Positions 34,578 through 44,523 are shown, counted from the first letter of the stretch. The stretch: 64,000 nt of DNA from JAUYQR01 sp050632395 (GCF_050632395.1 NZ_CP192600.1:1922001-1986000); one strand, 5' to 3'. Notes: generated from the letters alone by a model not told the origin. Made by a program: numbers and translations.

Positions 34578-36410
34578 ATGCGCCGTTCCACTGCAACCTC
34601 CTCTGACGCCGGCGACGGGTCGGCCTCCGGCTGGCAAACCATGCGCCGGGTGATGCCCTACCTGTGGCCCGATGGGCAGCCTTGGGTGAAGCGGCGGGTG
34701 ATAATGGCGCTGGTGCTTTTGCTTGCGTCCAAATTGGTCTCGGTGACGACGCCTTGGATCTACAAGCTGGCGGTCGACAAGCTGGCAGGCGAAGCGCCCG
34801 ATACCGGCATGCTGATGGGCCTTGGCGCTGTGGGGCTGACGGTGGCCTACGGTCTTGCGCGGCTTGGCACGGTGATGTTTGGCGAAATGCGCGACGCGGT
34901 GTTCGTGCGGGTCGGCCAGCGCGCGATCCGCCGGCTGGCGATCGAAACGTTCACCCACATTCACCAACTGTCCCTGCGCTATCACATCACGCGCAAGACC
35001 GGCGGCCTGAGCCGCGTGATCGAGCGGGGGGTTAAGGGCGTCGACTTCCTTCTGCGCTTCATGCTGTTCTCGATCGGGCCGTTGATCCTTGAACTTACGA
35101 TGGTGTCGGTGATCTTCGCTCTGGTGTTCGGCTGGGCCTATGCGGCGGTGGTTATCGTGACGATCACGCTTTACGTCGCCTTCACCTTCAAGGTGACCGA
35201 GTGGCGGGTGAAGCTGCGCCGCGAGATGAACGATCAGGACACCGATGCGAACCAGAAGGCGATAGACAGCCTGCTGAACTTCGAAACCGTCAAGTATTTC
35301 AACGCCGAGGCGCGCGAGGCGGGGCGCTACGACGGCGCCATGCAGCAGTATGAAACGGCTGCGGTCAAGACCGGGCTGTCGCTGAGCTTTCTGAACGTCG
35401 GGCAGGCGGCGCTGATCACCACGGGGTTGGTAATCGTGATGGCGATGAGCGCGCGGGGCGTGCAGGCCGGCACGCTGACAGTGGGCGATTTCGTTATGGT
35501 CAATGCCTACATGATCCAGATCACCATGCCGCTCAACTTCCTCGGCACCGTTTACCGCGAAATCCGGCAGGCGCTGGTCGACATGGGGCAGATGTTCGGC
35601 CTCTTGGCGCAACCAGCAGAAGTGACCGACGCGCCGGACGCCAAAGCCTTGGCCGTGCGGGGCGGCGAGGTCGTCTTCGACAACGTGCGGTTCAGCTACG
35701 AGCCTGAGCGTGAGATCCTGAAGGGGATCAGCTTCCGCGTCGGTCCGGGGCAGCGGATCGCGCTGGTCGGATCGTCCGGTTCCGGCAAATCGACCATCGG
35801 GCGGCTCTTGTTCCGATTTTACGACATCAACGGCGGGTCGATCCGGATTGATGGGCAGGATATCCGCGAAGTGACGCAGACCAGCCTGCACCAGTCGATC
35901 GGCGTCGTGCCGCAGGATACGGTGCTGTTCAACGACACAGTCTATTACAACATCGCCTACGGACGGCCTGATGCGACCCGCCAAGAGGTCGAAGATGCCG
36001 CACGGGCTGCAAAGATCCACGACTTTGTGGCCAGCCTGCCCGAAGGCTACGAGACCAAGGTGGGCGAGCGGGGACTGAAACTTTCGGGCGGTGAAAAGCA
36101 GCGGGTGGGCATTGCGCGCACGCTTTTGAAGAACCCGCCGATCCTGATCCTGGACGAGGCGACAAGTGCCTTGGATACGCAGACCGAACGCTCGATCCAG
36201 GACAGCCTGCGCGAAATGGGCGAGGGCCGCAGTGTCATAACCATTGCGCACCGCTTGTCGACGATCGCGGATGCCGACCAGATCATCGTGCTGGAGGCGG
36301 GACGGATCGTCGAACAGGGTCGTCACGAGGAACTATTGGCGCGCAAGGGCCGTTATTCCGCGATGTGGGAACGCCAGTCGAGCGAGGAAGAGGCGGAAGT
36401 GGCAGCGTGA
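34578..36410 (+). CDS. Atm1-type ABC exporter, fused membrane/ATPase
   Basis: A 610-residue half transporter: six membrane helices (about 35-330) and an ATPase domain with Walker A GSSGSGKST (about 393-401), the Q-loop, the signature LSGGEKQR, Walker B ILILDEAT, and the H-loop IAHRLST. The helical region has the FETVKYFNAE and REMND motifs typical of the Atm1/HMT1 group, which exports glutathione-related or iron-sulfur precursor compounds. The ATG at 34578 has AAGGA nearby; an ATG at 34557 is in frame but has a worse site. The divergent ArsR-type regulator may control it. Confidence 0.88.
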   Translation: MRRSTATSSDAGDGSASGWQTMRRVMPYLWPDGQPWVKRRVIMALVLLLASKLVSVTTPWIYKLAVDKLAGEAPDTGMLMGLGAVGLTVAYGLARLGTVMFGEMRDAVFVRVGQRAIRRLAIETFTHIHQLSLRYHITRKTGGLSRVIERGVKGVDFLLRFMLFSIGPLILELTMVSVIFALVFGWAYAAVVIVTITLYVAFTFKVTEWRVKLRREMNDQDTDANQKAIDSLLNFETVKYFNAEAREAGRYDGAMQQYETAAVKTGLSLSFLNVGQAALITTGLVIVMAMSARGVQAGTLTVGDFVMVNAYMIQITMPLNFLGTVYREIRQALVDMGQMFGLLAQPAEVTDAPDAKALAVRGGEVVFDNVRFSYEPEREILKGISFRVGPGQRIALVGSSGSGKSTIGRLLFRFYDINGGSIRIDGQDIREVTQTSLHQSIGVVPQDTVLFNDTVYYNIAYGRPDATRQEVEDAARAAKIHDFVASLPEGYETKVGERGLKLSGGEKQRVGIARTLLKNPPILILDEATSALDTQTERSIQDSLREMGEGRSVITIAHRLSTIADADQIIVLEAGRIVEQGRHEELLARKGRYSAMWERQSSEEEAEVAA

Positions 36411-36546
36411 CGTCCACAGGCGTTTTTTACATGTCGTTCGAGCGGCATTCGATCGCCCGCTTAACGCTCATGCCGTGGGCCGGGGGTTGGCAACATCGCG
36501 GCTTTGCCTGTAAGACGGGGGAAAGTCCGATCATGAGGCGTGCGCT

Positions 36547-37236
36547 TTGAGCAACCCCGAGAGTTTCATCGACGAAGTCACCGAAGAGGTCCGTCGCGAC
36601 CGCCTTTTCCGGGTATTTCGCAAGTACGGCTGGATCGGCATCGTGCTGGTTGTCGGCATCGTTGGTGGCGCGGCCTACAACGAATGGTCCAAGGCGCGCC
36701 AGGAAGCACGCGCCGAAGCGTTTGGCGACGCGGTTGTCGATGCGCTTGACCTCGGCACCCCCGACGAGCGCCGCGCGGCGCTTGAAGCGGTGCCCGCAAA
36801 AGGCAATCAGGCGGCTTTGCTGCAATTGATCCTCGCGTCCGATCCGGACGAGGACAAGGCCAAGACGGTCGCCGCGCTGGACAAGGTGGTTGCGGATGCG
36901 ACCCTTCCCGCCAGCTACCGCGATCTTGCGGCCCTGCGCAGGGTCCTTGTCGGAGGGGCAGATCTGCCCTTGGCGGACCGGCGCGCCGCGCTGGAAGCGA
37001 TCGCTGCGGCGGGTAGCCCTTACCGGACGCTCGCCCAGGAACAGCTTGCCTATCTGTCCGTCGAGGAAGGAAAGCCCGAAGATGCAATTCAGCTTTTGTC
37101 CGACATCGTGCAGGATCAGGAAGCCTCGGGTGCGCTGAAGGCGCGTGCGGCTCAGGTGATCACGGCACTCGGTGGTGTTCCTCCGGAAACGACAGTCCCG
37201 GACGTTGCGGCTGAAACGGCGACGACGAACGGCTGA
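36547..37236 (+). CDS. yfgM: YfgM-like membrane-anchored TPR protein
   Basis: A 229-residue protein with a short cytoplasmic N-terminus, a membrane anchor (about 28-46), and a periplasmic TPR_21-type helical domain. The order with bamB and der that follow is the same as in the gammaproteobacterial yfgM-bamB-der cluster, where YfgM associates with the SecYEG translocon and PpiD. The start is a TTG at 36547: the residues after it (SNPESFIDEVTEEV) are family-like, and GAGG precedes it at 36535. No ATG in this frame covers the same N-terminus. Confidence 0.83.
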   Translation: MSNPESFIDEVTEEVRRDRLFRVFRKYGWIGIVLVVGIVGGAAYNEWSKARQEARAEAFGDAVVDALDLGTPDERRAALEAVPAKGNQAALLQLILASDPDEDKAKTVAALDKVVADATLPASYRDLAALRRVLVGGADLPLADRRAALEAIAAAGSPYRTLAQEQLAYLSVEEGKPEDAIQLLSDIVQDQEASGALKARAAQVITALGGVPPETTVPDVAAETATTNG

Positions 37237-37268
37237 ACGCCGCGTTCGGCATGGAAGGATCGGGTCAA

Positions 37269-38618
37269 ATGGCAGGCATCATGATCAGGCTGGCAGCAGG
37301 CGCTACGATGCTGGCGTTGGTCGCCGCTTGCGCGGACCGCGAGGTGATCCTGCAAGGCGAGCGGTTCCCGGTGCGTGCCGATCTGGCCGACAGCGTCCCG
37401 GTCGAGGGCCAGCCCGCTCCCGTCGCTCAGGCGGCGGCTGAAAACCGCTCGGTGCCGATTTCGCTGCCGGGCCAGACCAACACCGACTGGACGCACCGCG
37501 CCGGAAACGCGCGCCACTTGATGCCGCATGCGACACTGTCTTCAGCGCCCGTCCGGGTCTGGAGTGCGAACATCGGCGCCGGCAGCAGCCGCAAGAACCG
37601 CATCTCTGCAGCTCCTGTCGTGGCGGGTGGGCGCGTGTTCACGATGGATTCGGGCGCAACGATCACCGCGACATCGACGGCAGGGGCGACACTGTGGTCG
37701 ACCGACGTGACGGCGCTCTTTGATGCGGGCGGCGGCCTGTCGGGTGGCGGCTTGGCGGTGGGCGGAAACACCCTTTACATCACCACTGCCTACGGCGAAG
37801 TCGTGGCTCTTGACGCGTCCTCCGGGTCGGTGCGCTGGCGCCAACGCGTCGATGCGCCAGTAACCGGTGCACCGGCGACGGACGGAGACGCGGTCTATGT
37901 CAGCGGACGCGACGGCTCGGCCTGGGCGATCGCGGCGGCGGACGGCAAGGTGCTGTGGCAGGTTGTCGGCTCGCCCGGAAAGGCGGGTTACCTTGGATCT
38001 GCGGCTCCTACCGTAGGCGACCGGGCTGTGATCTTCCCGACCAATGCGGGCGACCTGATGGCCGTGTTGAAAACCGGTGGCGGTACCAAAATCTGGCAGG
38101 CCTCGCTGGCTGGCAAGCGGCTTGGCCGGGCTTATGCCTTTACCGCCGACATCACCGGTGATGCCGTGATCTCGGGCAAGACCCTTTATGCCGGCTCCGG
38201 TGCCGGTCGCACCGTGGCGCTTTCAGCCTCGTCGGGCGATCCAATCTGGTCGGCGGGCGAAGGTGCGCTTGGGCCGGTTGCGGTGGCGGGTGGCTCTCTT
38301 TTCCTCGTCAACGACGAGGCGCGACTAGTGCGGCTGGATGCCGATACCGGCGAAGTGATCTGGTCCGTGGAAATGCCCTATTTCGACACTGACAAGGTCA
38401 AGCGGCGCAAAGCCATCTACGCCCATTACGGCCCGGTGCTGGCGGGCGGACGGATCATCGTGGTGTCTTCGGACGGCTTGCTGCGTGCCTTCAACCCGCA
38501 GGATGGCAGCCTGACGCACACGGCCGAAATTCCGGGCGGCGCGTCAGCCCAGCCGGCTGTTGCGGGCGGCGTGCTTTATGTGGTCAGCGGCGATGGGCAA
38601 CTTCACGCTTTCCGCTAA
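37269..38618 (+). CDS. bamB: Outer membrane assembly lipoprotein BamB
   Basis: A 449-residue lipoprotein with the signal lipobox LVAAC near residue 19, followed by an eight-bladed PQQ-type beta-propeller. Repeats such as GEVVALDASSGSVRW and GSAWAIAAADGKVLW are visible. It is a component of the BAM complex that folds outer-membrane proteins. The ATG at 37269 has an AAGGA site eight bases or so upstream; an ATG at 37251 is in frame but gives an extra charged N-terminus. It lies 32 bases after yfgM and 48 bases before der. Confidence 0.9.
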   Translation: MAGIMIRLAAGATMLALVAACADREVILQGERFPVRADLADSVPVEGQPAPVAQAAAENRSVPISLPGQTNTDWTHRAGNARHLMPHATLSSAPVRVWSANIGAGSSRKNRISAAPVVAGGRVFTMDSGATITATSTAGATLWSTDVTALFDAGGGLSGGGLAVGGNTLYITTAYGEVVALDASSGSVRWRQRVDAPVTGAPATDGDAVYVSGRDGSAWAIAAADGKVLWQVVGSPGKAGYLGSAAPTVGDRAVIFPTNAGDLMAVLKTGGGTKIWQASLAGKRLGRAYAFTADITGDAVISGKTLYAGSGAGRTVALSASSGDPIWSAGEGALGPVAVAGGSLFLVNDEARLVRLDADTGEVIWSVEMPYFDTDKVKRRKAIYAHYGPVLAGGRIIVVSSDGLLRAFNPQDGSLTHTAEIPGGASAQPAVAGGVLYVVSGDGQLHAFR

Positions 38619-38666
38619 CGCGCTTCCCGTGTATGGCAGCCCCTTCGCCATTGCCGGACGCATGAC

Positions 38667-40148
38667 ATGAGCTTTACCCTCGCCATCGTGGGCCGCCCCA
38701 ATGTGGGCAAGTCGACGCTTTTCAACCGCCTTGTCGGTCGCAAGCTGGCGCTGGTCGATGACCAGCCCGGCGTCACGCGCGATTTGCGTGAGGGGGATGC
38801 CAAGCTTTACGACTTGCGCTTTACCGTGATCGACACGGCGGGCCTTGAGGAAGTGACGGACGACAGCCTTCAAGGCCGGATGCGTCGCCTGACCGAACGC
38901 GCCGTGGATATGGCCGATATCTGCCTGTTCCTTCTGGACGGGCGTGTCGGTGTAACATCGTCGGACGAGGTTTTTGCCGACATCCTGCGCAAGAAGGGCG
39001 CGCGCGTCATTCTTGGCGTCAACAAGGCCGAGGGCAAGGCGGGCGACGCGGGCGCACTGGAAGCGTGGAGCCTTGGCTTGGGTGAACCCTTGCGTTTGTC
39101 GGCCGAGCATGGCGAAGGCATCGACGACCTCTACCGCATTCTCAAACCGCTGGAAGGCGAGTTTCTGGAGCGGGAGCAGGAGAACGCTCCGCTCGTTGAC
39201 ATCGATCTCAGCGAAGAAGAGGCCGAACTTGACGCCGACGAGACCGCACACCAGCCGACGGTGAAGAAGCCGTTGCAGATTGCCGTTATCGGACGACCGA
39301 ATGCCGGCAAATCGACGCTGATCAACAAGATCCTTGGCTATGACCGGCTACTGACCGGGCCGGAGGCGGGGATCACCCGCGACGCAATTTCGGTCAAGGC
39401 CGAATGGCAGGGTACGCCGATCCGCATCTTCGACACTGCGGGCATGCGCAAGAAGGCCCGGATCACCGAAAAGCTGGAAAAGCTGAGCGTGTCCGACGGT
39501 ATTCGCGCGGTGCGGTTTGCCGAAGTCGTCGTGGTGCTTTTGGACGTCGAGATTCCCTTCGAGGTACAGGACCTTCGCATCGCCGATTTCGCCGAAACCG
39601 AGGGTCGTGCGGTCGTCGTGGCGGTGAACAAGTGGGATCTCGAGGACGAAAAGCAGGAAAAGCTAGCCGAACTGAAAGAGATGTTCGACCGACTTTTGCC
39701 GCAGTTGCGCGGCGCACCATTGGTCACGGTTTCGGCCAAGACGGGCAGGGGGCTGGACCGGCTGCACGACGCGATACGAAAGGCGCATGACGTCTGGAAC
39801 CGCCGAATTCCTACGGCGCGGCTTAACACCTGGCTTGGCGCGATGACCGAGGCGCATCCGCCACCGGCGCCGGGCGGCCACCGCATCAAGCTGCGCTACA
39901 TCAGCCAGGTCAAGACGCGGCCCCCGGGCTTTGTCATCATGTGTTCGCGTCCCGACGAATTGCCCGACAGCTACAAAAGGTATCTGGTCAACGGCCTGCG
40001 CGACCATTTCGATATGCCCGGCACGCCGATCCGGCTCTTCTTCCGCAGCCAATCTTCGAAGAACCCGTTCAAGGACCAGAAATTCCACACGCCCTCAAGG
40101 TTGCGCAAGCACATCGAAGGCAAGGGGCGTGAAAGCCTGAAACGCTAG
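38667..40148 (+). CDS. der: Ribosome-assembly GTPase Der (EngA)
   Basis: A 493-residue protein with two tandem GTPase domains, GRPNVGKSTLFN (about 8-19) and GRPNAGKSTLIN (about 210-221), each with its own DTAG and NKx(D/E) motifs. They are joined by an acidic linker and followed by a C-terminal KH-like domain (TPIRLFFRSQSS). It is essential for 50S ribosome subunit maturation. The stop overlaps the stop of the convergent TspO-like gene by four bases. Confidence 0.93.
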   Translation: MSFTLAIVGRPNVGKSTLFNRLVGRKLALVDDQPGVTRDLREGDAKLYDLRFTVIDTAGLEEVTDDSLQGRMRRLTERAVDMADICLFLLDGRVGVTSSDEVFADILRKKGARVILGVNKAEGKAGDAGALEAWSLGLGEPLRLSAEHGEGIDDLYRILKPLEGEFLEREQENAPLVDIDLSEEEAELDADETAHQPTVKKPLQIAVIGRPNAGKSTLINKILGYDRLLTGPEAGITRDAISVKAEWQGTPIRIFDTAGMRKKARITEKLEKLSVSDGIRAVRFAEVVVVLLDVEIPFEVQDLRIADFAETEGRAVVVAVNKWDLEDEKQEKLAELKEMFDRLLPQLRGAPLVTVSAKTGRGLDRLHDAIRKAHDVWNRRIPTARLNTWLGAMTEAHPPPAPGGHRIKLRYISQVKTRPPGFVIMCSRPDELPDSYKRYLVNGLRDHFDMPGTPIRLFFRSQSSKNPFKDQKFHTPSRLRKHIEGKGRESLKR

Positions 40149-40861
40149 GCGCGGCGGTTGGCAGCCAGGGTCAGGGCCATCACGGCAATCCCTGACGCAG
40201 CCAGCACCGTGACGATAAGGTTGGCGGTGCCGTTCGCGACCGCGACGCCGATCAGTGCCCAGATCACCGTCACCCCATAGACCGGCATCTTCGGTCGGTT
40301 GAACTGGATGCTGACCGCAATCACCAGCACCAAGGCAAGCATCGCGGCGGCCGAAACGCTGTCGGGCAGCCAGCCATAGCCCGCAACCAAAACTCCGGTC
40401 GATACGGCGGCTGCAGCAGTCAGCCAGCCGGCGAAGATTGCGGTCGGGGCCGAAAGCATCCAGCGGTCGAGGTCCGGATCGGCACGCAGGAACGCTGTGA
40501 TCGCGGCAGCAGCCATGAACCAGATCGTGATAGTGCCCCAGACCGCGCTTGCTCCCGCAATCGCCAGCCAGACCGCGCCGATCAGCACGGCTGCGGAAAG
40601 CGGCACTCGCACTGCGTTCCACGCTGGATCCTCGGCACGTTTCCACAGGCCGTAGACCGCATGGGCGATGAGCCAAAGGTAAATCACACTCCAGATCGAA
40701 AAAGCATAGCCGGCAGGCTGGATTGAAGGCCGCTCGATCCGCACCGGGAACATGCTCGGGTCATAGCCGGTGAACGGCGGCGTCACAAAGGGCGCAACAC
40801 CGAACGCCAGCGTGGCAAGAAGCAAGATCACGGCAAGGCTGGTTCGGGTCATGGCGTTCAT
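40145..40861 (-). CDS. TspO/MBR-like integral membrane protein
   Basis: A 238-residue protein with about six or seven membrane helices. The N-terminal helix is followed by PAGYAFSIWSVIYLWLIAHA, which resembles the PxxxxxxWxxLY motif of tryptophan-rich sensory proteins, and the overall helix pattern is like longer TspO/MBR relatives in alphaproteobacteria. TspO proteins bind tetrapyrroles or cholesterol and act in stress or photosynthesis control; whether this longer relative does is unknown. It is convergent with der. Confidence is moderate because TspO proper is shorter (about 160 residues). Confidence 0.65.
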   Translation of the reverse strand: MNAMTRTSLAVILLLATLAFGVAPFVTPPFTGYDPSMFPVRIERPSIQPAGYAFSIWSVIYLWLIAHAVYGLWKRAEDPAWNAVRVPLSAAVLIGAVWLAIAGASAVWGTITIWFMAAAAITAFLRADPDLDRWMLSAPTAIFAGWLTAAAAVSTGVLVAGYGWLPDSVSAAAMLALVLVIAVSIQFNRPKMPVYGVTVIWALIGVAVANGTANLIVTVLAASGIAVMALTLAANRRA

Positions 40862-40934
40862 TCCGTCGGGCTAGGGTTGGCGCCGGCGGGGTGCAGGACG
40901 ATGTCCAACGCACCGCGCAAGCGAACGGTTCCTG

Positions 40935-42224
40935 TCAGGCTAGCGTGCCGCCGGCCGTGATGCGGGTCTTGCCACCAAGGTAGGGGTGCAGCACCTCAGG
41001 CAGGTCGACGGATCCGTCGGCCTGCTGCCCGTTTTCCAGAACGGCAATCAGGCACCGTCCAACCGCAAGGCCAGAGCCGTTCAGCGTGGCCACGAAATCT
41101 GGCTTGCCCCCCGGCGCGCGATAGCGGGCATTCATCCGGCGGGCTTGAAACTGGCCGCAGGTGGAGACCGAAGAAATCTCACGATAGGTGTTCTGCCCCG
41201 GAAGCCAGACCTCCATGTCGTAAGTCTTCTGACTGCCGAAACCCATGTCGCCGGTGCAGAGCACGATGGTGCGGTAGGGCAGGCCGAGTTTTTCCAGAAT
41301 TGCCTCGGCGCAGCGCGTCATCCGCTCATGCTCTGCAAGCGCCGTCTCAGGCGTGCAAATGGTGACCATCTCCACCTTCTCGAACTGGTGCTGACGCAGC
41401 ATTCCGGTGGTATCCTTGCCGGCGCTGCCTGCTTCGGACCGGAAGCACTGGGTATGGGCGGTCATCCGGATGGGAAGGGCGGCCTCGTCCAGGATGTCCC
41501 CCGCGACAGTGTTTGTCAGCGTGACCTCGGCCGTTGGGATCAACCACCAGCCATTCGTTGTCTGATAGCTGTCCTCTGCGAACTTCGGCAGGTTGTTTGT
41601 GCCGAACATCGCCTCCTCCTTGACGAGGACCGGGGTCCATGTCTCGGCCAACCCGTGTTCGTCAATATGCGTGTCCAGCATGAACTGAGCCAGCGCCCGG
41701 TGCACCCGGATCACCGCACCCTTCAAAACGACAAAGCGCGAGCCGGACAGCTTTGCCGCCGTCTCGAAATCCATGCCCGGTTTCACCGCCGGAATGTCGA
41801 AATGCTCCTTCGGCACGAAGTCGAGGGTCCGGGGCGTGCCCCAACGCCGGATTTCTACGTTATCGGCTTCGTCGCGGCCGGTTGGAACTTCGTCAAGGGG
41901 CAGGTTCGGGATGCGCGACAGCGCGTCACGTAACCGCGCGTCCTCGGCTCCTGCCTCGTCAGTCAGACGGGCGATTTCGGCTTTCTTGTCGGCCACCAGC
42001 GCCCGAAGGCGGTTGAATTCGGCCTCGTCACCACGGGCTTTCGCTGCGCCTACCTCTTTTGATGCGGCGTTCTGCGCAGCGGCGGCAGTTTCCGCTGCGA
42101 GAATCTTGGCGCGGCGGGCTTCGTCAATTGCAAGCAAATCGGGGGCTATGCTCGGCAATCCACGCCGGGCCAAAGCCGCATCGAAACCGGAAGGGTTGTC
42201 ACGGATGGAGCGGATGTCGTGCAT
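40935..42224 (-). CDS. serS: Seryl-tRNA synthetase
   Basis: A 429-residue class II aminoacyl-tRNA synthetase. A long antiparallel coiled coil at the N-terminus (about 30-105, Ala/Glu/Lys-rich) reads the tRNA-Ser long arm. The class II motifs 2 and 3 follow (CFRSEAGSAGKDTTGMLRQH and NGSGLAVGRCLIAVLEN). The true ATG at 42224 has a GAGG site; upstream codons in the reading frame to 42392 are not family-like. I looked for a T-box leader in the gap and saw none. Confidence 0.93.
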   Translation of the reverse strand: MHDIRSIRDNPSGFDAALARRGLPSIAPDLLAIDEARRAKILAAETAAAAQNAASKEVGAAKARGDEAEFNRLRALVADKKAEIARLTDEAGAEDARLRDALSRIPNLPLDEVPTGRDEADNVEIRRWGTPRTLDFVPKEHFDIPAVKPGMDFETAAKLSGSRFVVLKGAVIRVHRALAQFMLDTHIDEHGLAETWTPVLVKEEAMFGTNNLPKFAEDSYQTTNGWWLIPTAEVTLTNTVAGDILDEAALPIRMTAHTQCFRSEAGSAGKDTTGMLRQHQFEKVEMVTICTPETALAEHERMTRCAEAILEKLGLPYRTIVLCTGDMGFGSQKTYDMEVWLPGQNTYREISSVSTCGQFQARRMNARYRAPGGKPDFVATLNGSGLAVGRCLIAVLENGQQADGSVDLPEVLHPYLGGKTRITAGGTLA

Positions 42225-42503
42225 GTTCGGCCTCGTCAGACTGGATCGAGCCGGGTTATGCCCGATTTGACGGCGCGGGGGAAGGCGGCACCAGGCTTGT
42301 CCGCAATCGTGCCACCAATGATCGTCAAGAAACTGGATTCTCTCGATAACTTCGCATGAACCAGACCTTGAATGCCGCATCGTCGGGCGCATTCACCTGG
42401 GCCCGATCTGCCGGAACCGACGAAAGCAACGCTGCCCTCTGGCATAAGCCTGTGAAAGGCCTTACATCGGCCCGCAAATACATCGCAACTCCAGAGGATG
42501 CTC

Positions 42504-42833
42504 ATGTTCGTGACCCCCGCCTTCGCACAAGCCGCAGGTGCTCCCGGAGCGGGAGCCGCATTCGCGCAGTTCGTGCCGCTGATCCTGATTTTTGCGATCA
42601 TGTATTTCCTGTTGATCCGTCCGCAGCAAAAGCGCGCCAAGGAACACCGTGCGATGGTCGAAGCCCTTCGCCGCGGCGATCAGGTTGTCACGGCGGGCGG
42701 CATCGTCGGCAAAGTGACGAAGGTTCAGGAAGACGGCATGGTCGAGGTGGAAATCGCCGAGGGCGTGAAGGTCAAGGTGATGAAATCGACGATCGGTCAG
42801 GTTCTGAACAAGACCGAACCGGCCAGCGCCTGA
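42504..42833 (+). CDS. yajC: Preprotein translocase subunit YajC
   Basis: A 109-residue protein with one membrane helix (about 24-42, PLILIFAIMYFLLIRPQ) and the characteristic RPQQKRAKEH and GDQVVTAGGIVGKV domain. It is the usual first gene before secD and secF and joins the SecDF complex. An ATG at 42498 is also possible; I chose 42504 because AGAGGA lies about seven bases upstream. Confidence 0.9.
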   Translation: MFVTPAFAQAAGAPGAGAAFAQFVPLILIFAIMYFLLIRPQQKRAKEHRAMVEALRRGDQVVTAGGIVGKVTKVQEDGMVEVEIAEGVKVKVMKSTIGQVLNKTEPASA

Positions 42834-42842
42834 GCTTCAGCC

Positions 42843-44510
42843 ATGCAACCGATGGCGCTGTGGAAGCGCGTTCTTATCCTGCTGGTATGCGTTTGGGGCA
42901 TTGCCGCGGCTATGCCCAACCTGTTTTACGCCAAGGTCGAGGCGCATAACGACGCCGTGGCCGCGATCGAAGCTGCTGGTGGCACAGCAACTGCTGAACA
43001 GGAAGCGGCGCGCGCCGAGTGGCCCAATTTCCTGCCCTCAGCATTGGTGAACCTTGGGCTCGACCTTCGGGGCGGCGCGCATCTTCTGGCTGAGGTTCAG
43101 GTAGAAGATGTCTACAAGTCCCGCATGGATGCCCTTTGGCCGGAAGTGCGCGACGCAATGCGCGATTTGCGCGATCAAGTTGGCGCCGTGCGCCGTGCAC
43201 CGTCGCCGGATGGCGTGCTGCGCGTGACGATCTCGAAACCTGAAGGCATGGCAGCCGCTCTCGAAGCGGTACGCGGGCTTGGTGACAGCGTCGTGACGCT
43301 GACTGGAGTGGGCAAAAGCACCATAGATGTGACCGCCGAGGGGAACGACATCGTCGTCCAGTTGTCAGAGGCCGAAAAGCAGGCCACTGACGATCGCACC
43401 ATACAACAGTCACTTGAAATCATCCGTCGTCGCGTCGACGAGGTTGGCACCCGCGAACCTACCATTCAGCGTCAAGGCGAGGATCGCGTGCTGATCCAGG
43501 TGCCGGGGATCGGATCTGCCTCGGAATTGAAGGCGCTGATCGGCACCACTGCAAAGCTGACGTTCAATGCTGTGGTCAGCCGGACCAACGACGCCGGTGC
43601 AGACCCTGGCCCGCGCAACCTGCTCCTGCCATCCATGGACGAAGACGGTGTGTATTACATCGTTGAAGAAACTCCGGTGGTTTCAGGCGACGAGTTGGTC
43701 GACGCGCAACCCTCATTTGACCAGAACAACAGGCCGGCAGTCAGTTTCCGTTTCGACACGACCGGTGCCCGAAAGTTCGGTGATTATACCGCCGCGAACA
43801 TCGGTGCGCCCTTCGCGATCGTCCTTGATAACGAAGTGATTTCCGCTCCGGTGATCCAAAGCCACATCCCGGGCGGATCGGGCATCATCACCGGCAGTTT
43901 CAGCGTCGAGGAAAGCACGAAACTGGCCGTTTTACTTCGAGCAGGTGCCTTGCCCGCCGAGATGAGCTTTCTTGAGGAACGCACGATCGGACCGGAACTT
44001 GGTGCCGACTCGATCTCCGCTGGCCGCGTTGCAGCGGTGGTCGCGATGGTGGCCGTTGGCCTGTTCATGATCGCATCCTATGGATTGTTCGGCCTGTTTG
44101 CTGTCGTCGCGCTGGTGGTGAACATGGCGCTCATCTTCGCCGTCATGTCCGTTATCGGCGGAACGCTGACGCTGCCGGGTATTGGCGGCATCGTCTTGAC
44201 CATCGGCATGGCGGTCGATGCAAACGTTCTGGTGTTCGAGCGGATACGCGAGGAACTCCGGGCGCAGAAGAATCCGTTCCGCGCGGTTGAGATCGGCTAT
44301 GAGCGTGCCATGTCGGCAATCGTGGACGCGAACCTGACGACGATGATCTCGGCGGGCACGCTGTTCATCCTTGGGGCAGGGCCGGTTCGCGGTTTTGCGG
44401 TGACATTGGGGATCGGGGTTGTGACTTCGGTATTCACGGCACTTCTTGTGACGCGGGCGATCATCGAAATCTGGTTCCGCTTCACCCGCCCCAAATCGAT
44501 TATCGTGTGA
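42843..44510 (+). CDS. secD: Protein translocase subunit SecD
   Basis: A 555-residue protein with an N-terminal helix, large periplasmic P1 domain (about 60-370), then a cluster of five helices including the RND family motif GIGGIVLTIGMAVDANVLVF (about 455-474), in which conserved Asp residues take part in proton-coupled function. SecD with SecF uses the proton motive force to pull proteins out of the Sec channel. A nine-base gap separates it from yajC and it is followed by secF. Confidence 0.92.
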   Translation: MQPMALWKRVLILLVCVWGIAAAMPNLFYAKVEAHNDAVAAIEAAGGTATAEQEAARAEWPNFLPSALVNLGLDLRGGAHLLAEVQVEDVYKSRMDALWPEVRDAMRDLRDQVGAVRRAPSPDGVLRVTISKPEGMAAALEAVRGLGDSVVTLTGVGKSTIDVTAEGNDIVVQLSEAEKQATDDRTIQQSLEIIRRRVDEVGTREPTIQRQGEDRVLIQVPGIGSASELKALIGTTAKLTFNAVVSRTNDAGADPGPRNLLLPSMDEDGVYYIVEETPVVSGDELVDAQPSFDQNNRPAVSFRFDTTGARKFGDYTAANIGAPFAIVLDNEVISAPVIQSHIPGGSGIITGSFSVEESTKLAVLLRAGALPAEMSFLEERTIGPELGADSISAGRVAAVVAMVAVGLFMIASYGLFGLFAVVALVVNMALIFAVMSVIGGTLTLPGIGGIVLTIGMAVDANVLVFERIREELRAQKNPFRAVEIGYERAMSAIVDANLTTMISAGTLFILGAGPVRGFAVTLGIGVVTSVFTALLVTRAIIEIWFRFTRPKSIIV

Positions 44511-44523
44511 GGAAGGACAAAGC

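Noticed and set aside
42225..42503. A T-box or other riboswitch leader ahead of serS or yajC
   Set aside because: I saw no specifier loop, T-box core sequence or terminator/antiterminator pair; this class is also rare in alphaproteobacteria.
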